From Bacillus sp. FJAT-26390 (lineage in GTDB: Bacteria; Bacillota; Bacilli; Paenibacillales; Paenibacillaceae), in the NCBI RefSeq assembly GCF_001682865.1, contig NZ_MAQX01000033.1:434001-498000 (forward strand): a stretch of 64,000 bases of DNA. The letters are read 5' to 3'. The notes beneath the pieces are model-generated. The model was not told the DNA's origin and made no database searches. It worked only from the letters and a program-made list of their open reading frames with translations. A program made the translations under genes and the position numbers. Positions 8,125-16,965 of the stretch are shown here, in pieces (positions within the stretch are counted from its first letter, which is position 1; each line of letters begins with the position of its first letter).

Positions 8125-10359
8125 ATGCTTCGGTTAAACGTTACGCGTGTCGGCTTCCTCATGGGCGTGTCCCTGCTGCTTGCTGCCATCATCTACTTCT
8201 TCGCAGCCAATTGGGGCGGCCTTGCCCGCGCCGATAAAATTTTAGCTTCCGCTGGAATCATGGTTCTGTTCTACGGCGTAAGCTACATCTTCTCCAAAAT
8301 GAAACTTATGCTTGGACACCATTCCTTTCTGTCCGCTATCTTTCTCGTCGGCGGCTGCATATCGTTTGGCGCTGCTGTGGCGCTTCTCAATCAAATTTAT
8401 AATTCGCATGCCGACAACTACGAGCTGTTTCTCGTATGGTCGATCCCGGCGCTGCTGTTTTCTTTGATTACCCGCTTCAATCCGTTTTATTTGCTAGCCT
8501 ATGCGCTTGTTCATTTAACCTTGTGGCAGTATTTTTTCCCGACCTCCCTTAATGTCGTTCATACCGATAGCGAGCTTCTGATGATAGGCTGCCTGTTTGC
8601 CCTAATCAATCTCATCCTGTTCGTGCTTCTTGAAGCAAAGGTCATCCTATCTGCCCCGCTCAAGTACGTAAGCTTCATTGTTTTCCATATCTCCTTGCTC
8701 GTTTTAACGAATTCCACGCTGTACGAGCAATATGGACCGTGGATGAATATCCTTTGCGTAGCTGCCATCGCGTTTGGATTTTTCTTCTTTACCCGCATGC
8801 GTTTGAACAAAGTCATGCTGACGCTTAATGCGCTTGCCGCATCCGCGTACGCGGTATTCAAGTTTTTCGAGCTGATGTCGGAGCATACTTCCACCACATT
8901 TTTTGTTTTGGGATTGGTCTTTGTCACGATACTGCTGACAGGCAACGTCTTTTTCTTCCGCTATTTGAACAAGCTTGGATCTCAAGCACTTTCGACGGAG
9001 AAGCAGGCAGACGGAGCGGAAGCAGAAGAGCATACAAGCGTGCTCGTTGGCAAAATCGTCTCCACGATCGTCACCATCGTAGGCGTAGTAATCGGCAGCA
9101 TCTCGTTAATCGGCCTCGTGCTTATGGCAGCAGGCTCGGTTCCGCCAGAGAACGTATTGCTGGTCATCTCCTTCTTATTCGTTCTTCCCGTTCTAGTGTT
9201 GCGCCGCCTAAATGCCGTTATTCGCTATACGGTGCTAACGATCGGATACGCTGCGGGATTGATTGCTATCGCATGGATTGATACAGCAGGCTTATCCTTG
9301 GTCTTCTTAGCCGTGACGATTGCCGGCTGGTTCAGCCTGCACGGACGTGCACAGCATCTATTCATCTATTCGCTGATTAATCTCAATGCCGCGATCCTGC
9401 TGTTCCAGCTGTTCGGACCGGTGCATCACGCCGCTTCCTTCATCGTGTTCATTATGGCAAGCCTGAATGCGCTCATCTATGCAAGCCACCTTCTCATGAG
9501 GGAAAGCCCCCTAAAGCAGCATTTGCGGGAATGCGGCCTGTTCTTCACGCTGCTCCTGCTGTTCTGGCTTACATTTATGGATGATATCTTCCCTAATTCG
9601 TATGAATGGTTCAATATTTTGAACTTCATTGTCGTAACAGCCTTAGCTTTCCTCTATGTTCGAAGAAACCGCGTGATGGAAGCAACGGTAAGCTTAGTAT
9701 TCTGGTTTGTATTTCTCGCATTCAAATATTACGACTTGTTCTGGACGCTGCTGCATAAGTCGATTACGCTTGCTCTGCTCGGCCTCATTGCAATTGCGGT
9801 TACTTATGTTTTTGCTTACCGCACGCGGTCTGCCGTACCTGAGGGTGCGGACGAGTACAGCCGATTGCTGCGCAGAAGCCCTATTCTGATAGGCATCGTC
9901 ATCGTGCTTCAGCTAGGCTATGTCGGCTACCACGCCGCAACGAGCGAAGCGCTGCTCGCGAGCGGTACATCCATTAAGCTGGCGATCGAGCCAATTGATC
10001 CTAGATCTATTTTGCAGGGCGATTATGTAAGGCTCGGCTACAGCATTTCAACACCGCCAGAACATCTCGCCAAGGAAGTCGAGTCGCGCCGCAGCCTGAG
10101 CCGTATCAAGGTTGTGCTTCGCGAAGGCGACAACGGCGTTTACGTATTTGACCGTTTGTATGCAAGCGGAGAAAAGCTAGCCAGCAAGGAGATCGTCATT
10201 AACGGCTCGTCCAGCGGCTGGCGAACCATTAACTACGGCATTGAAACGTATTTTGTACCCGAGGGCACCGGAACCGAAACGGAGCAAAACGCCCGCTTCG
10301 CGTATGTAAAAATAGGCAAGAAGGGCGATGCGATGCTGGAGCGTTTAAGCAAGGAGTAG
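8125..10359 (+). CDS. GDYXXLXY/DUF2157-type multispanning membrane protein
   Basis: About 744 residues from ATG 8125; a GTG at 8116 is also possible since AGAAAGG lies at 8106-8112. The first 580 residues are almost continuous membrane helices (about 16-20), starting with a DUF2157-like block (LLLAAIIYFFAANWGGL). After a last helix near residue 600 an extracytoplasmic domain carries the signature GDYVRLGY, the GDYXXLXY motif, within IEPIDPRSILQGDYVRLGYS. The function of the family is unknown. The soluble segment that often precedes DUF2157 is missing. A terminator at 10386-10438 ends the transcript. Confidence 0.75.
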   Translation: MLRLNVTRVGFLMGVSLLLAAIIYFFAANWGGLARADKILASAGIMVLFYGVSYIFSKMKLMLGHHSFLSAIFLVGGCISFGAAVALLNQIYNSHADNYELFLVWSIPALLFSLITRFNPFYLLAYALVHLTLWQYFFPTSLNVVHTDSELLMIGCLFALINLILFVLLEAKVILSAPLKYVSFIVFHISLLVLTNSTLYEQYGPWMNILCVAAIAFGFFFFTRMRLNKVMLTLNALAASAYAVFKFFELMSEHTSTTFFVLGLVFVTILLTGNVFFFRYLNKLGSQALSTEKQADGAEAEEHTSVLVGKIVSTIVTIVGVVIGSISLIGLVLMAAGSVPPENVLLVISFLFVLPVLVLRRLNAVIRYTVLTIGYAAGLIAIAWIDTAGLSLVFLAVTIAGWFSLHGRAQHLFIYSLINLNAAILLFQLFGPVHHAASFIVFIMASLNALIYASHLLMRESPLKQHLRECGLFFTLLLLFWLTFMDDIFPNSYEWFNILNFIVVTALAFLYVRRNRVMEATVSLVFWFVFLAFKYYDLFWTLLHKSITLALLGLIAIAVTYVFAYRTRSAVPEGADEYSRLLRRSPILIGIVIVLQLGYVGYHAATSEALLASGTSIKLAIEPIDPRSILQGDYVRLGYSISTPPEHLAKEVESRRSLSRIKVVLREGDNGVYVFDRLYASGEKLASKEIVINGSSSGWRTINYGIETYFVPEGTGTETEQNARFAYVKIGKKGDAMLERLSKE

Positions 10360-10385
10360 CTCGAAGCCTTAAGCCGCAATAGCAA

Positions 10386-10438
10386 AAAAATAGCAGGACA
10401 TATGCCGCAAACCATGCTGCATGCGTCCTGCTATTTTT
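10386..10438. terminator. Bidirectional terminator
   Basis: Perfect 14-bp arms at 10386-10399 and 10425-10438 enclose a 25-nt inner segment that can form a further short stem. T runs lie at both outer ends. It separates the convergent GDYXXLXY and tandem-HTH genes. Confidence 0.88.
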
Positions 10439-10439
10439 A

Positions 10440-10898
10440 TTAATTCGCCAGCTTGCTTAGCTCAGGAAACTCCTCTAGATAGCCGTTGCGCTCAAGCTCC
10501 ATCAATGCCTTCCGAATGCTTTGCTCGTCCTCGCCCGATTGGTCAGAGAGCGCCAGCAGCTCGGGCAAAGTAATGTCCTTATGCTCTTTGCAATAAGTTA
10601 ACAGCCCCTTCGCCGCCCATGATAGACGGTCATCCTGGAACTCTCCGATCATTTTGCGGAACAATTTATGTGGGATTAGCTGCTCATCAACTAAGGCTTG
10701 CATCGCTTTTATTGCATTTTTGGTTGTCATACGGCCTTTCTTGGCAACCTCATCAATGGTAAGTGATGCAGAATCTGCTGTGCTCGAGCTAAGCACGATG
10801 TAAATCATTTGCGAATAGATGTCTAGGCTCGGGTTGTAAAAAATTTCAGTAGAAACGGTAAAATTGCGTACATTGCTTGGTGAAAGTTCTGTTGTCAT
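10440..10898 (-). CDS. Tandem winged-HTH protein, replication-initiator-like
   Basis: A 152-residue cytosolic protein built from two winged-helix units. The first is at residues 15-75 (FYNPSLDIYSQMIYIVLSSS, LTIDEVAKKGRMTTKNAIKA) and the second at 85-145 (DRLSWAAKGLLTYCKEHKDI, then SIRKALMELERNGYL). Both resemble the HTH_36 fold of phage and plasmid replication or DnaD-like proteins. It starts at ATG behind AAGGGAGC. Neighbours give no hint: it stands alone, convergent to the membrane protein. It may be a regulator or a domesticated replication protein. The fold call is moderate; the role is unknown. Confidence 0.6.
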   Translation of the reverse strand: MTTELSPSNVRNFTVSTEIFYNPSLDIYSQMIYIVLSSSTADSASLTIDEVAKKGRMTTKNAIKAMQALVDEQLIPHKLFRKMIGEFQDDRLSWAAKGLLTYCKEHKDITLPELLALSDQSGEDEQSIRKALMELERNGYLEEFPELSKLAN

Positions 10899-11094
10899 GA
10901 TGATGCTCCCTTCCGATTGGTCTATACCATAATAAAGGTTCGGATACGGGGTTTCAAATCAGGCTTTATTAAAAAAAGTTAATTTCCTCAAAAAGCCAAA
11001 TTACCAGCCGCGTTACATTTTCAACGTAACATCCGTCTTCCATAAAAGTAGTCGGCTACACCCGTTCTACAAGCGAAGAAAGGATGCTGCTCCA

Positions 11095-11772
11095 TTGATA
11101 ACAATAAAGAATTTATCCCATCAGTTTCATATCGGAAAAGCAGGCACCGAAAAAACAGTTCCCGTACTTAGCCAAGTCAATCTCGAAGTCGCTAAAGGGG
11201 AAATCGTGTCCGTGCTCGGGCGAAGCGGCTCGGGCAAATCGACGCTGCTTAATCTCGCTGCCGGCTACATTAAGCCGTCAAGCGGCAGCATTAGCATCAA
11301 CGGAACCGATGTCACCTCTTATTCTGAGGCGCAATGGGCAAAATTCCGCCTAGCTCATATGGGCTTTATTTTTCAAAGCTTTCAGCTCATGCCGAGCATG
11401 ACCTCCTTCCAGAACATTGAGCTGCCGCTCACCCTTAAAGGGATAGACGAGAAGGAGCGCGGGAAGCTGGTGAAGGAAACGATGGAGCTCGTCGGCATGA
11501 GTGAATACGAGCAGTACTACCCAAGCGAGCTGTCAGGCGGCCAGCAGCAGCGCATAGGTATTGCCCGGGCAATGGTGCTGCGGCCTTCCCTTATTCTCGC
11601 GGATGAGCCTACGGGAAGCCTCGACAGCGAGACGGAGCAGACGGTGCTTGATTTTATCCGTCATTTGAATCAGCAGCGGGGCACAACGTTTCTAATGATT
11701 ACGCATGATGCCGAGGTTGCCTCGATTGCACACCGCTCGGTGACCATTCATAACGGACAATTGGCGATATAG
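11095..11772 (+). CDS. ABC transporter ATP-binding protein, MacB/LolD-like
   Basis: A 225-residue ATPase with Walker [11 protein letters not shown]-loop [10 protein letters not shown], signature [14 protein letters not shown] and Walker [14 protein letters not shown]. Subfamily traits such as [11 protein letters not shown] and DEPTGSLD place it with the MacB/LolD/FtsE exporters. The TTG at 11095 is the start: the GAAAGGA site is 10 nt upstream, and the nearby ATG at 11083 is closed by a stop after four codons. It is 15 bp upstream of its permease. It probably powers export of a peptide, antibiotic or lipoprotein by mechanotransmission. Confidence 0.92.
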   Translation: MITIKNLSHQFHIGKAGTEKTVPVLSQVNLEVAKGEIVSVLGRSGSGKSTLLNLAAGYIKPSSGSISINGTDVTSYSEAQWAKFRLAHMGFIFQSFQLMPSMTSFQNIELPLTLKGIDEKERGKLVKETMELVGMSEYEQYYPSELSGGQQQRIGIARAMVLRPSLILADEPTGSLDSETEQTVLDFIRHLNQQRGTTFLMITHDAEVASIAHRSVTIHNGQLAI

Positions 11773-11787
11773 GAGCGATGGACAAAG

Positions 11788-13089
11788 ATGAAATGGAAAG
11801 ATAAATACCGTTTTGTGAAGCAAAATATGAAAAAAAATAAATCGCGGCTGTTTATGACGATTTTGGCAACGGCTATGGGCTGCTGCTTTCTTGTGGTGCT
11901 GGCATCCATCGGCTTCGGCTTTCAACAGAGCTTAACCGAGCAAATTACGTCTTACGGCAAGATAACAGAAATATCGATTTACGGCAAAACCAATCAGGCG
12001 GAGTCGGCTAATTACGCAAGCTCGCTATACTCGAAGGAGCAGGTTGCTTTTTTCGAAAGCCTTCCTCATGTGGAGGCAGTCGTCCGGCAAAATGACGTTA
12101 ATCTCACCTCCAAATATGCGGTTGGTGATTATGCCTTCGAGATCGACCGCTCGCCTGTCTTCACTTTTATGGAGACGGAGAAGAACGGGAAGCTTGAGCT
12201 GTCTGAAGGCCGATTTCCGGAAAACGAGCATGAGGTCATAGTCGGATATAACTTTGCGGAGTTCCTCCTTATGCCGTCAAAGCCGGAGCAGCCCTATCAA
12301 GGAAGTCTGCTGAATCAAAAGATCGACATTACGCTGCTGCAGCCTGTGAACGCCAATCAGAAAGCAGCTCAGCAGTCCGTACAGCTTCATGCCACGGTCG
12401 TAGGCGTGCTAAAGCAGCCGCCAAAGGAATGGTTGAAGGACAAAACCGTTGTCATGGACGAAAAAGCGCTCCAATCATTCGTACCTATATTGTCCGAGGA
12501 AGACAAGCTATTATCTGACCGCTACCAGAACGTTCTGGTGTACGCCGATGATATGCAAAATGTGAGCGGAATCGCTGATAAAATTAGGGAAGCCGGCTAC
12601 AATGTCTATTCGGTGGTCAACGAGCTGAACAAAGTCGACGCCATCTTCATGTTCGTTAAGCTAGGGCTATTATTCGTAGGCGCGATAGCCGTCTTGATCG
12701 CCGCAATCGGCATTTATAACACGATGACGATGGCGGTAACGGAGCGGACGCAGGACATCGGCATTATGAAAGCAATTGGTGCTTCACCCTCCTCGATTCG
12801 CAGCATTTTTCTGCTGGAGAGCAGCTTTATCGGCGTGGTTGGTACGCTAATCGGCACTTTAGTCGCTTTCTTAGTGAGCTATGCGGCGAATAAAATAATC
12901 CCTGTCATTCTAAGCAGCCAAAATGAGAATAAGGAAGAAGCGTTCAACTTCGTATTCAGCTACATACCGTTCACCCTGATCTGGGTATCGGCGGCGATCA
13001 GTATCGGCATCGCTATTTTGTCCGGCATGCGCCCTGCCCGCCGCGCGACGGAGATCGACGTCCTTCAAGCGCTGCGCCGAGACATTTAA
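11788..13089 (+). CDS. ABC transporter permease, MacB/FtsX family
   Basis: A 433-residue membrane protein with the MacB layout. The first membrane helix is at about residues 17-40 (LFMTILATAMGCCFLVVLAS), followed by a large extracytoplasmic domain (40-280) and three C-terminal helices carrying the FtsX domain (AIGIYNTMTMAVTERTQDIG, IMKAIGASPSSI). It pairs with the ATPase 15 bp upstream and starts behind GGAGCGATGG. No periplasmic adaptor gene is present. A terminator at 13115-13145 follows. The exported substrate is unknown. Confidence 0.9.
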   Translation: MKWKDKYRFVKQNMKKNKSRLFMTILATAMGCCFLVVLASIGFGFQQSLTEQITSYGKITEISIYGKTNQAESANYASSLYSKEQVAFFESLPHVEAVVRQNDVNLTSKYAVGDYAFEIDRSPVFTFMETEKNGKLELSEGRFPENEHEVIVGYNFAEFLLMPSKPEQPYQGSLLNQKIDITLLQPVNANQKAAQQSVQLHATVVGVLKQPPKEWLKDKTVVMDEKALQSFVPILSEEDKLLSDRYQNVLVYADDMQNVSGIADKIREAGYNVYSVVNELNKVDAIFMFVKLGLLFVGAIAVLIAAIGIYNTMTMAVTERTQDIGIMKAIGASPSSIRSIFLLESSFIGVVGTLIGTLVAFLVSYAANKIIPVILSSQNENKEEAFNFVFSYIPFTLIWVSAAISIGIAILSGMRPARRATEIDVLQALRRDI

Positions 13090-13114
13090 CGGTATTGTTT
13101 TGACGCTAGCAAAA

Positions 13115-13145
13115 AAAGCCGATCTCAAAGTTAGAGATCGGCTTT
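13115..13145. terminator. Bidirectional terminator
   Basis: A perfect 12-bp stem (13115-13126 with 13134-13145) and a 7-nt loop, with an A run to the left and T-rich TCTTCTTTTT to the right. It lies between the convergent ABC permease and the secreted-repeat-protein gene. Confidence 0.9.
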
Positions 13146-13159
13146 CTTCTTTTTGACGA

Positions 13160-14395
13160 TTATTGTTTAGGCTTAGCTGCATTGTCATCGGAAGTGACGA
13201 TTACAATTTCAGCATTTGTAATGCCTGGAAGCGATTTTGTCATTATTTTGGAATGGTAAGCGACAATTTTAGTTCCTGCTCTAAGTACGGTTTCTCCGCC
13301 AAGCGCCGGAATCACTTTTGTGTCCTCGGAGATGTTTAGAATGACATCATTGTCTGTCGATTGGTCAGAGCCTACATTGACGTAAACTTGGCCTTCCGTA
13401 GTGCGGTCCGAAGCGACGACCGTGCCTTCGATTTTGTTTGTTTCCGTTTCTTTCACAACGATTTTGTCAGCTGTCGTTTGTGCTGGGTAGATCATCGTCA
13501 TGACTTCGCCGTAGTTCACTTCGACGCGTACATCATTTTTTAATGCGTCTAGCGTCAAAGGCTTGCCGTCAAGCCCGACAATTTGAGTTTCCTCGTCTAC
13601 GGTTAGAATCACATGATCCACTCCGCCTTTAGCCATCGGCTTGCCAATTACCGTAATTTTATTGTCAGCCACGCTTGTAATGATCCCGTCTGTACCTACA
13701 GCGTTTTGCTCGGTTTCGTCAGCCGTCGTATTCACCACCACGTATTTTGTAGTTGATTGCGGCGGAAGGCTCATCGTAACGGCCGGACCGTAAAATGCTT
13801 TTACGCTCATGCCAGCCTTGATCGCGCTGGCTTCAATAGCCTTGCCATTTTGATCCAGAAGCTGTGCTTTGTCGGCAAAATGCAAAACGATGGTTTCCTC
13901 GATTGAAGTGTAAATATCTTTGCCTTTTACGACGATCCCGTTTTCCTGCACTTCAGATACGGTACCGTCAATTGCCGTAAAGCTTTGGTCTTGAACAACA
14001 AGCGTCAAAGCTGTTCCTTGTGCTGGTATGCTTTTCGTTATCGCACCGCCGTAGAATGCTTTAACTACCTTTTTCTCATCAATAATGGTTTTTAATGGAA
14101 CCGTTTTCCCTTTAGCGTCCACAATCTTCGTATCTTTGGTGATCGAAAGAATAATTTGGCTCTGGTCGCCCACAGCAAGGCTGCGGCCTGTTACGGTAAT
14201 GAATTTGCCTGTTTTATCATTAACGAAATCCGTTATTTGACCCATCGTTCCCGGTACAATTTTAAATTGATTTTGGATAGGTCCTTGTCCGTTATGGATC
14301 GTCGGCTGCGGAACGTCCTGTGCACTCGCTGCCATCGGCATAGCTGCCATCGCAAAAATAGATGCTGTTGCTAGTACTTTGTACATTTTGTTCAT
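13160..14395 (-). CDS. Secreted protein of four tandem beta-rich repeats
   Basis: A 411-residue exported protein. A signal peptide covers residues 1-25, ending MAASAQ. The rest is four degenerate repeats of about 80-90 residues at roughly 50-140, 140-225, 230-320 and 325-405. Each has a G-x-I/V strand, a VILxIxxxTxI strand, a GK/GG turn and an end motif like AFYGGAITKSIP, AFYGPAVTMSLP or NYGEVMTMIYP, followed by a VV strand. No catalytic motif is seen. It starts behind GGAGGAATG. It is probably a cell-surface or spore-associated beta-sandwich protein; I do not recognise a named family. Confidence 0.75.
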   Translation of the reverse strand: MNKMYKVLATASIFAMAAMPMAASAQDVPQPTIHNGQGPIQNQFKIVPGTMGQITDFVNDKTGKFITVTGRSLAVGDQSQIILSITKDTKIVDAKGKTVPLKTIIDEKKVVKAFYGGAITKSIPAQGTALTLVVQDQSFTAIDGTVSEVQENGIVVKGKDIYTSIEETIVLHFADKAQLLDQNGKAIEASAIKAGMSVKAFYGPAVTMSLPPQSTTKYVVVNTTADETEQNAVGTDGIITSVADNKITVIGKPMAKGGVDHVILTVDEETQIVGLDGKPLTLDALKNDVRVEVNYGEVMTMIYPAQTTADKIVVKETETNKIEGTVVASDRTTEGQVYVNVGSDQSTDNDVILNISEDTKVIPALGGETVLRAGTKIVAYHSKIMTKSLPGITNAEIVIVTSDDNAAKPKQ

Positions 14396-14547
14396 CTGTC
14401 ATTCCTCCAATTCTGAATCATGCTTCGTGTATGTTTATCGAAATGGCCTACAGTTTTTAGACGAGGAGGATTTTGGAATGTTGCACAAGCATCATTTGTA
14501 TATGGTAAAAATTAACTTAGTTGTGTGTATTGTGTGAACATAATTTC

Positions 14548-14886
14548 TTATTCATGCGGATAAAAATCTTCTTCCCCCGCATGGGTGTGATGTCGGTATT
14601 TGTCCAAATCGACACGTCCATCCTTGCTCGTTTCTACACCTTCTTCATTCAAATAAAACGACTGCATATAACGGGCTTCCTCATCCCGTATAGCGATTTC
14701 GCCCTTGGCATTCACCACCCGGTGCCAAGGGAGCTGATGGATGCTGCTTAGCGAATGAAGAATCCGAACGACCTGGCGGGCGCCTCTGCGGCTTCCCGCC
14801 TGCTCCGCGATTTGCCCGTATGTCATGACGGTGCCTTTTGGAATAGCTTTAATGATTTCAATGACTCTTTTTGTAAAAGGCTGCAT
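14548..14886 (-). CDS. atl: Alkyltransferase-like protein (MGMT fold, no catalytic Cys)
   Basis: A 112-residue protein with the DNA-binding domain of O6-alkylguanine-DNA alkyltransferases: PKGTVMTYGQIAEQAG, the RRGARQVVRIL helix and the active-site loop. The usual PCHR is PWHR (residues 53-56), so Trp54 replaces the alkyl-accepting Cys. ATL proteins with this change bind alkylated bases, flip them out and recruit nucleotide excision repair instead of repairing directly. The C-terminal extension is short and acidic. It is monocistronic with a weak ribosome binding site (GCGAGAG). The call is confident. Confidence 0.9.
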   Translation of the reverse strand: MQPFTKRVIEIIKAIPKGTVMTYGQIAEQAGSRRGARQVVRILHSLSSIHQLPWHRVVNAKGEIAIRDEEARYMQSFYLNEEGVETSKDGRVDLDKYRHHTHAGEEDFYPHE

Positions 14887-15000
14887 ATAGATCTCTCGCT
14901 TTCTATAGGGATAATTCGCGTAAAATCGACAAAAAATAAACTGCTATCCGTTTATGATAACGCATCGAAATATTTTTTTGAAAAAAGTTATAAATTTCTT

Positions 15001-15029
15001 TTTAACTTTTGGTGAAAACGATGTAGAAT
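15001..15029 (+). promoter_or_regulatory. Candidate promoter of yjlC-ndh
   Basis: TTTAAC (15001-15006) and TAGAAT (15024-15029) are 17 bp apart, which would leave a leader of about 200 nt before the yjlC start. A closer start site near the Rex-like box cannot be excluded. Confidence 0.45.
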
Positions 15030-15132
15030 AGAAGCAAAGGGTTCAAATCCGATTTCGTCTACTCGCTATCTTATCCCTTCTTCAAGTGGGGATTAAACCG
15101 TTACGTGCACACAGACATTTTTTCGGAAAACT

Positions 15133-15150
15133 ATGTGAAAAGTGTAACAA
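15133..15150. promoter_or_regulatory. Rex-like operator (redox control of yjlC-ndh)
   Basis: The 18-mer ATGTGAAAAGTGTAACAA matches the Bacillota Rex box TTGTGAA-N4-TTCACAA at 6 of 7 positions in the left half and 5 of 7 in the right. In Bacillus subtilis Rex senses NADH/NAD and represses this same yjlC-ndh operon, so both site and context agree. It lies about 90 bp before the yjlC start. Confidence 0.6.
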
Positions 15151-15238
15151 TCTTTTTGGGTGCATCCTAACCTCTAGCGGCTGACACGATTGCGACTAAA
15201 ACTTACTTTCAAATTTACGCAAAGGAGGACATTCTATT

Positions 15239-15679
15239 ATGTCACAATCATCTGCAGGACAAGAGGTTGCAGCTAGCCTCGCCGAAGAAAAACAAACGTT
15301 AGATGTACTTGATCAGTTATTGAAGCCGGAGGTTCAACAGTCGTTGACTGTGCTTGTCGACAACCTTCCAAAGCTGGCTGAAATGGTTACTCTGATGACC
15401 AAAGCTTATGATTTCGCACAAAACATCGCTACAGACAAAGTGTTGATCAACGATTTCGCTCAAGGTATCGGTGAGTTCGTCAAACCGGTTCAAGAGAAAG
15501 CAAAAGGTATCGCAACAGCTGCAATCGAAGCTGGCGAGCGCTCGCAGGAAGCTGCTGGCTCCTCTGTTGGCCTATTCGCTATGTTGAAAATGCTGAAAGA
15601 TCCGGAAGTTCAAAAAACGCTACGCTTTGCGCAAGCTTTCCTTAGTGTGCTGTCTGAACGCAAAAACGATAAAGTATAA
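15239..15679 (+). CDS. yjlC: DUF1641 protein, YjlC-like
   Basis: A 146-residue soluble, mainly helical protein of the DUF1641 family (VLDQLLKPEVQQSLTVLVDN, FAMLKMLKDPEVQKTLRFAQ). Its biochemical role is unknown. In Bacillus the homologue YjlC is encoded immediately before ndh in a Rex-controlled operon, and here the same order is kept with a 35-bp gap. It starts at ATG behind AAAGGAGGAC. It may assist membrane association or assembly of the NADH dehydrogenase; that is inferred from context only. Confidence 0.85.
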   Translation: MSQSSAGQEVAASLAEEKQTLDVLDQLLKPEVQQSLTVLVDNLPKLAEMVTLMTKAYDFAQNIATDKVLINDFAQGIGEFVKPVQEKAKGIATAAIEAGERSQEAAGSSVGLFAMLKMLKDPEVQKTLRFAQAFLSVLSERKNDKV

Positions 15680-15714
15680 ACACTGAATACGTATAGAACG
15701 AACGGAGGATGAAC

Positions 15715-16896
15715 ATGTCGAAGCAAATTTTAATTCTTGGTGGCGGTTATGGCGGTCTACTTACTGCTCTAACAGCTCGCAAACACTTGTCAGCAGCAGA
15801 AGCTAGCATCACAATCGTTAACCGTTTCCCAACTCACCAAATCATTACCGAGCTGCACAGACTTGCAGGGGATACTATTGCAGAACAAGCGGTTGCTCTT
15901 CCGCTTAGCAAGCTTCTTGGCGACAAGCAAGTTAACATCATCGTTGACTCGGTGAAAGAGATTAAACCAAACGAGAAGCAAGTTCTTCTTGCAAGCGGCC
16001 AAGTACAAAAGTACGATACGCTCGTTGTTGCACTAGGCAGCGAAACGAACTACTTCGGTATCCCAGGTCTGGAAGAGAACAGCCTTGTTCTTAAATCCGT
16101 TGCAGATGCTAACCGCATCCGCAAGCATGTTGAAGATCGTCTTGACGCTTACAAAAAATCAGGCAACAAAGCTGACGCAACAATCGTTGTTGGCGGCGGC
16201 GGCTTGACTGGCGTTGAGCTTGTTGGCGAATTTGCAGACAGACTTCCTGAAGTCTGCCGCAGCAAAGGGATCGACTTCAATGATATTTCGCTTTATTGCG
16301 TAGAAGCTGGTCCAGCTGTTCTGCCAATCTTCCCGAAAGTATTGATCGACCGCGCTGTAACAAGCCTTGAGAAACGCGGCGTTAACTTCATTACTAGCGT
16401 TGCGATTACAGAAGCTACAAAAAGCTCCGTATCGCTTAAAGACGGCCGTACAATCGAGTCCAGCACCATCATCTGGACTGGCGGCGTAAAAGGCAACCCT
16501 GTTGTCGGAAGCAGCGGTCTTGCAGAAGATCGCGGCCGTTCACTCGTGACGCCAACGCTGCAATCGACATCGCATGCTGATGTTTTCCTTGCTGGCGACT
16601 GCGCGGTTGTATTCCCTGAAGGCAGCGAACGTCCTTACCCTCCAACAGCTCAGCTTGCTTGGCAAATGGGCGAAACGGTAGGCTACAACCTAGCGGTTCA
16701 AATCAAAGGCGGCGTTATGGATAAATTCGTGCCCGTATTCTCCGGAACGCTTGGCAGCCTTGGCCGCAAAGACGGCGTAGGTACAATCGGCGGCAACGCG
16801 ACACAATTGAAGGGCTTGCCTGCATCCTTGATGAAGGAAGCAAGTAACGTTCGTTACCTGTCGCATATCCACGGTCTATTCGCACTTGCGTACTAA
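15715..16896 (+). CDS. ndh: Type II NADH dehydrogenase (non-proton-pumping)
   Basis: A 393-residue FAD-dependent enzyme that passes electrons from NADH to menaquinone at the inner face of the membrane. Two dinucleotide-binding motifs are seen, ILILGGGYGGLLTALTARKH at 4-23 and IVVGGGGLTGVELVGEFADR near 160-179, plus VFLAGDCAVVFPEG for FAD. The C-terminus LPASLMKEASNVRYLSHIHG is nearly identical to the remembered Bacillus Ndh. ATG 15715 is preferred over 15709, which overlaps the GGAGG site. The operon ends at the hairpin 16911-16938, and a Rex-like box lies upstream. Confidence 0.95.
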   Translation: MSKQILILGGGYGGLLTALTARKHLSAAEASITIVNRFPTHQIITELHRLAGDTIAEQAVALPLSKLLGDKQVNIIVDSVKEIKPNEKQVLLASGQVQKYDTLVVALGSETNYFGIPGLEENSLVLKSVADANRIRKHVEDRLDAYKKSGNKADATIVVGGGGLTGVELVGEFADRLPEVCRSKGIDFNDISLYCVEAGPAVLPIFPKVLIDRAVTSLEKRGVNFITSVAITEATKSSVSLKDGRTIESSTIIWTGGVKGNPVVGSSGLAEDRGRSLVTPTLQSTSHADVFLAGDCAVVFPEGSERPYPPTAQLAWQMGETVGYNLAVQIKGGVMDKFVPVFSGTLGSLGRKDGVGTIGGNATQLKGLPASLMKEASNVRYLSHIHGLFALAY

Positions 16897-16910
16897 TATA
16901 TGAAAAAAAG

Positions 16911-16938
16911 AAGAAGGAGGGCAATTGCCCTCCTTCTT
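16911..16938. terminator. Bidirectional terminator
   Basis: A perfect 14-bp inverted repeat with no unpaired bases between arms (16911-16924 and 16925-16938), with an A run upstream and TTTCTTTTG downstream. It separates convergent ndh and the diguanylate cyclase gene. Confidence 0.88.
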
Positions 16939-16965
16939 TCTTTTGTTTATATGTGGATACTCAAC

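Noticed and set aside
14887-15238. A riboswitch in the yjlC-ndh leader
   Set aside because: The leader is about 200 nt, but I found no terminator or conserved aptamer core; the Rex-like box explains regulation better.
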